A DNA stretch of 64,000 bases from NCBI GenBank assembly GCA_015501075.1, contig JADNYJ010000155.1, forward strand, positions 28,636 through 92,635, in the 5' to 3' direction. The notes under the pieces are model-generated. The model saw only the letters and a list, made by a program, of their open reading frames with translations, was not told the origin of the DNA and searched no databases. How positions within the stretch are numbered: the first letter of the stretch is position 1; each line of letters starts with the position of its first letter. The translations under genes and the position numbers were made by a program. Below are positions 36,471 to 47,432 of this stretch, piece by piece. This DNA is from Gymnopilus junonius (Eukaryota; Basidiomycota; Agaricomycetes; Agaricales; Galerinaceae).

Positions 36471-37853
36471 GTTCTTAATTTTTTATATAAGGAACATGGC
36501 TCACCTAGTTCGGATTAATACGCAGCAGCAAGAACGATATAGATAAACTCTATTATCGCGTGCAATGCATCGCTATCTTCCGGATGTCTCTTACTACAAC
36601 TTTACATTGGGAAGTTATTAGTTTATAAGAGCACTGCGCATGGGAAATATGCGGATGTTGCTTCCGCCCAATTAGTAAACACAGTGCAGCAGGATACTGC
36701 AAATATTTCCGACTTTCACTCCATTTAAGTCGGAACGATAGCAGGGATATGTTTCAAGCATCCCATCTCCATCTGTGAACGAAGAGAAGAAGAGATCGTG
36801 AAGGGCCTAAGAAGCGAGAGGCCTTCGACCCGAAACTGTAAGCCATAGTGGAGCTGGTACTACGATGACTGTCCTTCTCCACCTCGCCTTCATGTGGTCA
36901 TAGCGAAAAAATGAAAGGTGATATGCAAACAAGGCCACCTCGACCGCGTGTTTGCACTATGGTTAGGAAGAGTGCACAGTGGTCGCAATTATGATCGACG
37001 AAAGTCGTTTCGTATTTCCCTGCGAGGAAGTTGGACATCGGCCTGCGGCAAGATTGGACGAATTGAGATGAGGACAGTGGAAGATAAAGATACAATGGGA
37101 CGGCGGCATGACATCTTCTCGACCTAGTAGTTGATCAGCAGGTAAATGGCGAGGTAGAAATGGAGATGATGGTGTGCGTTCACTGTGATGGCCGATGGAA
37201 GAGAGAATGGCTGGATTGAACAGAGCGGTGTCGGAATCATCAGCACTTCTGAGGCATGATTTCTCCATCTATAGACGAGCCAATGGTTGAAAATGCTGAT
37301 GAATGACCTGCTGGACGAGTGGGGTCATTCTGCTGCAAGAAAGGTGGAAGTCCAGAAGGGAGAAAGGCGACAAAATGTTGCTCGTCTTCAAGAGCGACGC
37401 CGGCGGGGATTAGAAAAGGCGGGACCACAAAGAAGTAATACACTTACGCAGTGGATTCATTGCTGGCCTTAGATCGCCTTTGACAGCCTTTAACGTCGCA
37501 CAGCTATACCATGTCCATACCCAGGCCACTACAATCTAAAGCTGCGGAAACGCTGAGAAAAGTGAGGACGCGACCTTGAAAAGGAAAGATACATCAACAC
37601 TCAGTACTCAACAGCAGCATCGCCACTGATGCGTTTACGTAACAGGACCAATCTATCGATTTGCATGATCGAGTCATTTCGGCAAGATCATCATAAAACA
37701 GTGACCGCCAACACTAGACTGCCAGCGAAACACTTGGAACTTGGCACTCAATCCCTTTTTCTGCTTGTCATATATATTCTCCCCTAGACCAATACTTTCG
37801 GAAAAAGGATCATCAAATTTTGAATCTTTAGATAAGAAACCGGGAAAGAAGAA
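36471..37853. other. 1.4-kb stretch with no supported gene
   Basis: It may include 5' exons of the PAM2-like gene and the SerRS promoter. Overlapping ORFs at 36918-37127 (+), 36963-37268 (-) and 37240-37443 (-) have no known motif. Confidence 0.3.
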
Positions 37854-39573
37854 ATGACGCTAGATATTCTCAGCTTTATCGACTCGAAGGGCGGGAATGC
37901 GGAGGAGATCAGAGAGTCCCAGCGTAGACGGGGCCATTCGGTTGAGTTGGTGGATGAGATTATCCAGATGTATGCTGATTGGGTTAAGAGTACGTTCTTA
38001 TCTCTTTCTTTACTGTCCCAAGGGTTTTTAATCATGACAATCGCTCCTTTTTTTTTTTGAATTTAGTGGACTTTGATACCAATGCATTGCGTAAAAAAGT
38101 GAATGAAGTACAAAAGGAAATTTCGGCAAAGAAGAAGGTAATATTCTTTTTTTCATCATGCTTGTGCGGACGGTTTACCTGATGTGCGATAGGCCAAAGA
38201 ACCGGCGGATGACCTCGTAGCGGCCAAGAAGGAGATCGACGCACAAGTCGAGGCCAAGAAGAAGGAATCCAAAGAGTTTGAGGTCCTCATGCGCCAAAAA
38301 GCTAGCACGGTCGGCAATATCGTTGGGAAGAACGTTCCTGTTAGTTTGACTGAGGTAGGTGCTTCTTCGCTCCTTTAATCATGTCGTGGAAAATTAATTG
38401 CATTTGATTTAAATCTAGGACGAGAATGATGTTCTGAAGATTTGGGATGCTACTGGCGAGACTGCTGAGCCCGCTGTGAGAGAAGGTATTTTACCCCATC
38501 ACGAAGTCCTTCTTCGTCTAGATGCGATGGATCTCGAACGCGGTAAATACCCACTCTCAGCATAGTAGTATTCATCCTTCTAATACCTTATCAGGTGCCA
38601 AGATCGCTGGCCATCGCGGGTACTACCTCATTAACGACGGTGTAGACCTCAACCAAGCCCTGATCTCCTACGGACTCGACTTCCTCCGCAAGAAAGGGTA
38701 CAAGAAAGTCCAACCCCCCTTCTTCATGAATAAAGACCAAATGGCCAAAACTGCCCAACTGGACCAGTTCGACGAGGAGCTATACAAGGTCATCGCGTCC
38801 GACGACGAGAAGTACCTCATCGCCACCTCCGAACAGCCCATCTCGGCATTCCACTCTGACGAGTGGTTCGAGTCCCCGAGACGCAGCTGCCCATCCTCTA
38901 CGCTGGGTACTCGACGTGTTTCCGCAAAGAGGCTGGGTCTGCGGGGAGGGATATGTGGGGTATCTTCCGTGTACATCAGTTTGAGAAGGTCGAGCAGTTC
39001 GTGATTACGGATCCGGAGAAAAGCTGGGAGATGTTCGATAGGATGATTGGGAACAGCGAGGACTTCTATAAGAGCCTGGGTTGAGGTATCGCGTGGTGCG
39101 ATTGTGAGCGGGGCGTTAATTTGGCGGCTGCGCAGAAGTATGATCTTGAGGCGTGGTTCCCGTTCCAGAGGGCGTACAAGGAGCTGGTGTCATGCTCGAA
39201 TTGTACTGATTATCGTGAGTCTTTACGGATCCGAAGAGGAGCTTTCCTTGACCATAAAATCTATTTTCTGCAGAGGCACGAAGACTTGAAGTCCGATGCG
39301 GATTGAAGAGCAAGGACCAGACGAGAAAGGTCTACGTCCACATGCTGAACGGCACGCTGTGCGCCACAGAACGCGCGCTCTGCTGCCTTGTCGAGAATTA
39401 CCAGACGCCAGAGGTAAATTGATTGCGCTCCCATGAGTCGATGTGTCGCTGATGTTTCAATTCCTTTTCAGGGGCTTGTTATTCCTGAAGTGCTGAGGCC
39501 GTACATGCAAGGCCGTGAATTCCTGCCATTTGTGAAAGAGCTTCCCAAGAGTCTGCAGAGGAAAACGGCGTAG
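37854..39573 (+). CDS. SES1: Cytosolic seryl-tRNA synthetase (four frame breaks in exon 5)
   Basis: Seven exons: 37854-37989, 38067-38137, 38193-38354, 38419-38542, 38595-39214, 39274-39413, 39472-39573. The N-terminal coiled arm is complete ([20 protein letters not shown] to [11 protein letters not shown]). Class II motifs are visible: [13 protein letters not shown], then [20 protein letters not shown] (motif 2) and [19 protein letters not shown] (motif 3). The enzyme charges tRNA-Ser in the cytosol and is normally essential. Exon 5 has four isolated one-base losses relative to the family frame, each in a short run: CCCC at 38874-38877, GGG at 39078-39080, GG near 39097 and AA at 39118-39119. 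Between them the sequence is perfectly family-like. This pattern suggests consensus error rather than decay. The gene is followed 189 bp later by the GT32 gene on the same strand. Confidence 0.9.
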
Positions 39574-39761
39574 ATAGATTATATGTTTCTGCCGCGTAGT
39601 ATATAAAATTGAGAAGAACACAGCCACCTGAGTATCTGACATGGATTTTAAGTGGCTGTGCAAAAAGGTTGCCCATTTCTTTCTGAGCCAGTCACGGACA
39701 ATTCTGCTTTCTCTGTTGCGGGCAACAATTCCAACTGACGCCAATATTTTTCTAAAAAGCG

Positions 39762-42387
39762 ATGAGCTCGGAGCTTCCCTATGCCATAGAAGAGAAACTA
39801 GAACGCCAGCACAAACACCACAGCTCCCTTTCCGCCTGGACTCGCCCTGTCTCCCTTCCCATCCCCGGTGTTCGCACACGGAGACTCCGCATTCTCGTGC
39901 CCAATGCTGGGCCGTTCACCCAGCTCAGGATGGCTAGGATGCGACGGAAAAGAGGGCCTTTATTGGTTGCGCTGGCCTGTCTTGCGGTGTTTTTCACTGT
40001 CGTCGTCGTGACGAAGAGTTTTGGGCGGTCGGATTGGACTGATCAGTGGACGGCAAGTTCGAGTGGGGAGCAGCCGACGCTGGTGTTCAGGAGGGAGGAT
40101 CTGCAGCGGATATGGAAGTGGGAGGTGGCTAGTGGACATTATCCCAGTACACACTCGAGTATGTCTCCTGTGTCCTGTTGCTGGCAGTACACTATGGGCT
40201 GACTGTTATTTTTCTTCTTTCTCTTTCTAGTACCCATCCAGATTGGTCTTACTAAACCCTTACTGAACCCTGCTACTCCACGGCAGCCCCACAGAAGGAA
40301 ACCATCACGGTACATCTCACCCAGTGCAGATGTTGTGACCGAAGGACGTGGCGTCGGTCCCAAGAGAGTCTACCTCGACATTCAAAGCCATCCACCTGAC
40401 GTGGCCTACCCACCCCGTCCAGTACCTGGGAGCGTAGCTGATTTGGACCACGTCATGAAACATTGCGACTTCGGCAAGGGCAAGGTGGGTTGTTAAATAT
40501 TTGCTTTCTCTGGGCAAGCTGCGGACTCTGGGATGAATTTCTCTTTATTTATAGTATGTTCGCGACTGCCTGGAGATGCTCCGTCTTGGAGGAGGCCTGG
40601 ACAACGGCGAACGGATAAGACGCGAGGATTCCAATGACTGGAAATATATCTACGTGGAACACGAAGACGATACCACTTACCCCGACGACGAGGACGACAC
40701 CTCTGGCTCTGGGAGGCTTCAAGCTCCCATATACCGCAAACCTGGCCGCAAACTTGCCGATCCAGACCCCAACGAAGGCTTGCTCAAAAGGAAAGGCACC
40801 GAATGGGAACCCCGCGTCAAATTGCCCCAAACCCTCATTCACCGGCCTGCCCAAAACCTTCCTTCGCCATGCGACCCTGAAAATCCCCGGCTGTTCCATA
40901 TGTTCTGGACAGGACCGTTCACGGACAAACCCTATCTTGCGATCCTCTCTTTCCTTTTCTCACAGAACACGGGTATTCATCTGAAGGAATGGCCAAAGGA
41001 CTCGAAGGTCTGCCGACCGCAGTTCTGGTTGTGGATTAACCCTGGCCCAGCAGCGAGCGTGCCTAACCCGACGGCGGTGCATGATATGTTTGAGCAGCTC
41101 AAGAGCAGTCCATGGGCATCACCATTCTTGCATCCGAGGTTTAAGAACGTCATCCAGTTCAAGCTATGGAATACCACCGAGCAGCTGGACGGTATCCCGG
41201 AGATCAAAGACGAATGGAGGGCGTTACGAGAGAGCTTGTTCAACTCTGGTGGCCACATCATCAGCGTCAAGGAAAAGAAACCTGCGAGCAGCGCCGCTTT
41301 ATCCGGATCTGCGAATGCTAGTGAGGCGACCACGACGTCCTCTGGGGATGAGGACGATATGCTGAACCGCACCGGGTCCAAGTCTTCTTCATCTTACGAC
41401 CGTCTCTCCGTCATCCTCTCTGACATGGCGCGCTTCGTCCTATGCCACCGCTTCGGCGGAATCTATCTCGATGCCGACACCATCCTCTTACGCGACTGGG
41501 AAGAACTATGGGGCTGGAAAGGTGCCTTCGCATACCGCTGGTCCCGGTTGGAGAACTACAACACCGCAGTGCTGCGGATGAACAAGGGCAGCGCGCTGGG
41601 GACGTTCCTCTTTAGAACGGCGCTGAAGAATGGCCTCGATTTCCATCCGATGACAGTGAGCAGGTACACGAAAGACGCGTATGTGGAGGGGCTGTTGTTG
41701 AGGTTGCCGGATGCGCTATTTGATGCGGCTTGGTTGAATACGGAAAATTATCAGAGGGATAGGCCGCCACAGCCTTATTTCACGGAGTGCGTTGGTTTTC
41801 TGTTTTCTGTCGTCTTTTTTTTCTTTTGGCTGATCATGATGGGATGATGTTTAGGTTTGGTGATTTCTTTGATACCCCCACACAGAACAGTGCTGCGCCA
41901 CACGCTCTGGGCATCCGTGGATTCTTTAGAGGATCATATTCATACCACTTCCACAACTTCTGGTGCGTCTTTTCATTTTTGCCTTACCTTATCTTATCTG
42001 ATTTAATTAATAATAAAATAAACAAATATGTAATTCCCAATTATTGCTCGCAGGTGGAAACCCTTCGACACCACACGCAACTTCCCCGACCTCGGTCCAC
42101 GGTTCAAAGCCGGTGAGGACTCAGCCAAAGCTGCCCTGCGCCGAGAAAAACTCCTCTTGCTCGCCGCGCAGAAACACGCCTCCGCAGCGACAGGAGCGAC
42201 AGGGATCCCCGCTGCTGTCTCTTCCGAATTGGACGAAGATGATGTGGACCGTGCGGCTGTGCCTGGATTTGAAGGGGACGAGCAGGATAAGAGGGATTTG
42301 GATTGGAGTGTGGTTATTAAGCGGACGTTTGAGGCATATTTGAGAGGCGAGAGACCGAATATGTATGGGGAGTGGATTGAGTGGTGA
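39762..42387 (+). CDS. GT32-type glycosyltransferase, type II membrane protein
   Basis: Five exons: 39762-40158, 40231-40484, 40555-41786, 41855-41962, 42054-42387, all in frame. A basic cytosolic N-terminus (RMARMRRKRG) precedes one signal anchor (PLLVALACLAVFFTVVVV), giving Golgi type II topology. The lumenal part has FHMFWTGPFTDKPYLAILSF, the entry motif of the family, and RFGGIYLDADTILLRDW with the DxD metal/nucleotide-sugar motif (DAD). NTAVLRMNKGSALG follows. There are two low-complexity inserts, an acidic one (DDTTYPDDEDDTSG) and a Ser-rich one before the DxD. The family (GT32, Och1/Sur1-like fold) transfers sugars to glycoproteins or glycolipids; donor and acceptor here are unknown. 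The frame is intact. Confidence 0.85.
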
Positions 42388-43580
42388 GGTGGCGAGGGTG
42401 GGTATGCAGGAGAAGTAATCTGGGCTTTGGGAGGGTGAGGGTGTTTTGGGGTGTTTTGTATGTACTCTATTATTATTTTGGGTGGGGGTGAGGATGAGGA
42501 TGGACGTGCGTTGAATCCGGACCTTGAGTCGCGGAACGGGGGTTGTTAAAATATTTAGTTATTACTACATACATAGATACATCGCATGACCGCATACGTA
42601 CATACTTATGCTTTATACCATTTTTTCTCTTCCTTTTCTTTCTTTTTCGCTTTCTCACTTTTTCCTCTTTCTTTTTGTTTGTGCTGGGTTATATGGGTAG
42701 GTATGTACACAGTCATGAGGCCCTTGGTCTCGCTTTATCTTGGATATATGTATATAATTCTTTACAACTCGATCTCAATTTCCCTATAATGAGAGAACTT
42801 TGGCCTGATGGCTCCAGATGGCTCCTTAGGGCTATTATTCCCTTTGTGCAGTGTATGCAATAGCATCGTCGCCGTCGGCCGATCGAATCGGAGGCTTTAT
42901 CTTTATCACGTGTCAGACTTCGTGATCAGTGATCACCTGAAATCACGTTGATCCCAATCTTGTCCCAATCCAACATGAACTCGTTCAACATTTATCCCAA
43001 TGGCTACTCGAGTCATAGAGCATGATTCCGAGTCTACACGACCTTACGACTTCATTCTTATTCATTTTATCCATGCATACAGTCGAGTATGTTCCATATA
43101 TATTTTTCTATGTATTGCCCCTTCTTTTACAGGTCGCAATCGTCCTCGTCTTCGTGTGGTTGTTTATTTCATGATTGCTTCTTCTCAGTGAGTCGCAATT
43201 TTAGTCTCCTCTCTCATTGACGTCCCATTATTATTTCAACCCCGCTTTGCTATAACAATTCCGGCTTTCTATATGTTTGGCTTCTGTCTCATTAGGACAC
43301 CCTCTCTAGGCGTGACGTTTATTTGAATTAATCTGAACCTCTTCCTGGATTTAGCTTTTGGTCTTTCGACGAATACCTTAGGGGCTCGTCAAAATGCTTC
43401 AAGTGTGGATGAAAGAGGTCTTTTGTCTGGCGTCTTATCTTCCTCGTGGCTGAAAGGCTACGAAGGCAGGGAACCTTATATGAAACAAAGGAACTTTCTT
43501 TGATCCCAAGAATCGGCCCCATTCAATACCTTCTATCAAGAAATTATGTCTTTGCGAAGTAAATGCCGACCAGGGTCTAC
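42388..43580. other. Gene-free 1.2 kb with pyrimidine-rich tract
   Basis: A long CT-rich run on the plus strand lies at about 42612-42680. There is no ORF with recognisable content. It separates the GT32 gene from the HET locus. Confidence 0.4.
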
Positions 43581-46037
43581 CTAACCTAGAATTATTTCTT
43601 TCCACATTGGACCTTCTCCCAAAGCCTGGTCCAAATCCTCTTTCTCAATTGAACCCAAAGAGATTCGTTCTGCCCAATCTCCATGCAGGCCGGTCGTTCC
43701 TTTATAGGGACTATCATCCCTCCATCCATGCCATTCGATCAGCATCATCTTATACTTCCATCCTTCCTCGTCATCTATTCTGCGTCTTTCGCGGCTCATC
43801 TCGACCCTCGCATAAAAGAATGAATTCATGGATGTCTGAAGCGCTGGCGTTCATCCACTCGTGGTTCACAAATGTTGTACCAAGTTCGCGTCCATCACGT
43901 CCAAAGATTCCAACTCGGAGGCCAGTGTTGACGATGACTTCATCGTCATCTCTGCTGACTGGCTTGTCAAGTCTGAATGTAACGGAGACAGTCCAGAATT
44001 GTAAAAACCCAGAACCGGGAGTGGTGTTGTAGGAGTCCTCGAGGTACTGCGGTGCCCTTACTAGAGTCCGAGGTGTTGGGATTGTTTGAGTGCAATCAAA
44101 AGGAAATCGAGACTCTACACGACTGCCATAAAAATTCCGGGGACTTGATGACGTCGGACGTCGCTGGGGTGTCCAGATTCGTGAACATCCTTCAACGTCG
44201 TGTCCTTGACGCTGGTACCAAATAATCCAAGTACGCTGGCGGAGCGCCTTCCGGATCCTCTTGATGCTGTGGTCATACCAATAGGAGATATTTGGAAATG
44301 ATTCGCCACGCCACCCGAACCATGACCAGCTGGGAGTGTTACTCCGGCGTGTTCCAGGTGATAGTGACGTCCACAAAATAAACCAGTCGAAATAGGCAAC
44401 AGGAATTCCATGGCACAAGTCTACTTTGAGCTGTACTTGAAAATGTCGGATCATTGCAGCAAAGGCATGATAAATGTCAGAATCACGTGTCAATACGCGC
44501 GACGAGTAGGACTTCATCGCTTGTTCATATTGTTCAATGTCATCCGGATCCCAACTTCCTAGACGTTCAATTCTGCAGTATCTGCTATGTCGATGTTCAA
44601 CAACGACATCCTCTCTCCATTCAGCTCTCATGCATTTGAAGACTACCTGACCACCAATGAAAATAAGAGTTCGTTTTGCGTATTTCTGCTCTTGGAATCT
44701 AGGTGTAAGACCTTTCGTCAGCTTATATGGACAGGAAGTACCATAAGTAAGCATCCTTACTGCCACGCCCTATGGAAGTATGCAGCTCCTTCTATGTGAT
44801 CTTGATATCTTGGTCGGAAACAAAGTCGGAGTCCAGGATGTATTTCTTCGATTGCTTGACTTGTTCCTCGGCTTGCTGGTTGCACCCCAGGAAGCCCAAC
44901 GTTGGCGCTATTCCCACTTCCAGCAATGATAGTTAAATGCGCTTTACCGAAGACTTCACCAATGTTGGGTATTGCGAGCATCTTGGTCTTTACATCGTCC
45001 TGAATAATGCAGAGCGAGTCGACCCATAGAAATCGATATCGTAACTCCCGTACGATGTGCATAGCATCACGAATAGTTATAGGAATTTTGTAGTAATTGT
45101 GTGGAAGTAATAACCCTCCAAGAGTTTCGAGCTCGGAGAGATTAGACAGGCAGAGTGTGAGGATACTATTAGGGTCAATGCGACCCCATAAATAGCTCAG
45201 TGCCACATATTTTGTGTCGTTTCCCGGTGAACAGAGAATACAATTATCGACAACATCAATTAGGCGGAAATGCGGTATTTCGGAGATAGAAGTATGAGCT
45301 TGGTATGAAAGCAATTCAGATCTGTCGCAATGACTGCCATGCCACGTCCTGCACATCGAAAGCCAATTGCGCACCATTCCAAAGTCGATCTGGTCTCGAA
45401 TGGACCTCACGAAGAAGGTATGATAGGGCGTAGGGGAGTCGTTGGCAAGCATGGTAATTTCAGGTTCAGAGTTCAAGCCACTGCGGTGGATACGCTGACC
45501 GTCCGCATTCTGTATGCTCGGTTTGAGGATGCGAATTTTGGGTATGTGATGTTCCGGCCTGTTGATATCTGGGATGGATCCATCGGTGTCCCACTTGATT
45601 GCAACGGTTAAAGGCTTGCCCTTCTCCGTCGATGGAACATCACTACCGAGAGCGACAAGAATGAGTCTGCAGAGAGGACAGTGTGGCTTTCTCTTGAGAT
45701 CGTCTACATGCCCTAAGTCAATAGTCGGATTATTGGGTTTGTTGGCCCTCTCCTTGTCGCTTGGGAGGATGATAAACCGCCTTGGACTGAGATCGAGCTT
45801 TTTGCATGTGTCGCAGAGACTGTCTCCGGGTCTTCTTAGTGATGCGGGTACTGGGAGTAATCTGGGAACTTTGATGCCTTCGTCATTCTCGGATCGGCCG
45901 TCATCTGATTCAGATTCCCAATTGTCGCTCTCTTCAATTTTCAGTAGAGAGGATTCGCTGCGATTGCTGATGGTATCCCAGCTGCTGTTGTCTTCTTCTT
46001 GATGAGGAAAATTCTCATGCATATTTTCCGGTGACAT
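43581..46037 (-). CDS. HET-domain protein A, C-terminus frameshifted
   Basis: Exon 1 (46037-44761) and exon 2 (44698-43771) join through a 62-bp intron (RAWQ / FQEQKY) to give 734 aa. An N-terminal region of about 265 aa (CDTCKKLDL, CPLCRLILVALGS, WLSMCRTWHGSHC) precedes the HET domain, which starts YVALSYLWG and continues FLWVDSLCIIQDD and AHLTIIAGSG. The family acts in non-self recognition (vegetative incompatibility) and can trigger cell death. Compared with copy B, a two-base loss just after LLCEGRDE makes a stop at 43771. The remaining tail (DDEEGWKYKMMLIEWHG and onward to 43581) is present in the next frame, and it carries a 14-codon insertion (about 42 bp). Head-to-head with copy B. 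Confidence 0.88.
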
Positions 46038-46190
46038 ATCAGCAGGGATAGGACTTCTCCTGTTGGTGGTGCTGGTGCCGGTAATAGTAGAGTAGTACGC
46101 ACTGATGGGGGAACACTTGGACGTTCACTTGCTATTTAGTATATACATCATTAACTTAATTTAAACCTGTGAAGTTCTGCCTGTCATCCT
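45257..46190. repeat. Left arm of large inverted repeat at the HET locus
   Basis: This arm is almost identical in inverted orientation to 46499-47432. It covers the 5' flank and the first ~265 codons of HET gene A. The inner edge is GTGAAGTTCTGCCTGTCATC. The outer edge coincides with the beginning of the HET domain coding region, where similarity falls suddenly. Confidence 0.9.
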
Positions 46191-46498
46191 TGGCAGTCGG
46201 ATATAAGCGTACGCCGGTAACATTCCAGGTAGTAGAAGTTGGATAAAGATAGCGACAAATACCTATTTAATTATCTCTGCATCGACGGGCTGTCCGTCTC
46301 CCGGTACATTAGCAAGTGTGGGTGGTCCTTGAAGCCTTTCCTTTACAACTGAATGACATTGTACAGCGAGGGACCGATTCTGTTTTGCGTGCTGGCGGAT
46401 TATCTAGCCCTGCACAGCTTCCATTGAGTGCTATTTTTGGCTCCTAGCACTCAGCTTTATCAAAGCATCAATCTGCAGTTCTACCGGTCATCATTTAC
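46191..46498. other. Unique 308-bp spacer between the HET arms, bidirectional promoter region
   Basis: This is the loop of the inverted repeat. It contains one perfect 9-bp hairpin, TGAGTGCTA and TAGCACTCA (46425-46453, 11-base loop). No ORF. Both HET genes are transcribed outward from here. Confidence 0.6.
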
Positions 46499-47432
46499 AG
46501 GATGACAGGCAGAACTTCACATGTTTAAATTAAGTTAATAATGTATATACTAAATAGCAAGTGAGCATCCAAGTGTTCCCCCATCAGTGCATACTACTCT
46601 ACTATTACCGGCGCCAGCACCAACAGGAGAAGTCATATCCCTGCTGATATGCCACCAGAAAATACACATGAGAATTCTCCTCATCAAGAAGAAGACAACA
46701 GCAGCTGGGAGACCATCAGCAATCGCAGCGAATCCTCTCTACTGAAAATTGAAGAGAGCGACGATTGGGAATCTGAATCAGATGACGGCCGATCCGAGAA
46801 CGACGAAGGCATCAAAGTTCCCAGATTACTCCCAGTATCCGCATCACTAAGAAGACCCGGAGACAGTCTCTGCGACACATGCAAAAAGCTCGATCTCAGT
46901 CCAAGGCGGTTTATCATCCTCCCAAGCGACAAGGAGAGGGCCAACAAACCCAATAATCCGACTATTGACTTAGGGCATGTAGACGATCTCAAGAGAAAGC
47001 CACACTGTCCTCTCTGCAGACTCATTCTTGTCGCTCTCGGTAGTGATGTTCCATCGACGGAGAAGGGCAAGCCTTTAACCGTTGCAATCAAGTGGGACAC
47101 CGATGGATCCATCCCAGATATCAACAGGCCGGAACATCACATACCCAAAATTCGCATCCTCAAACCGAGCATACAGAATGCGGACGGTCAGCGTATCCAC
47201 CGCAGTGGCTTGAACTCTGAACCTGAAATTACCATGCTTGCCAACGACTCCCCTACGCCCTATCATACCTTCTTCGTGAGGTCCATTCGAGACCAGATCG
47301 ACTTTGGAATGGTGCGCAATTGGCTTTCGATGTGCAGGACGTGGCATGGCAGTCATTGCGACAGATCTGAATTGCTGTCGTACCAAGCTCATACTTCTAT
47401 CTCCGAAATACCGCATTTCCGCCTAATTGATA
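46499..47432. repeat. Right arm of large inverted repeat at the HET locus
   Basis: This is the mirror copy of 45257-46190, carrying the promoter and first ~265 codons of HET gene B. The few differences cluster in the 5' flank and first 65 codons; the remaining ~200 codons look identical between arms. Confidence 0.9.

Noticed and set aside
45330..46002. Long plus-strand ORFs inside HET gene A, and their twins inside HET gene B (46684-47416)
   Set aside because: They are antisense shadows of the highly similar HET coding arms; the sense frame carries the domain.
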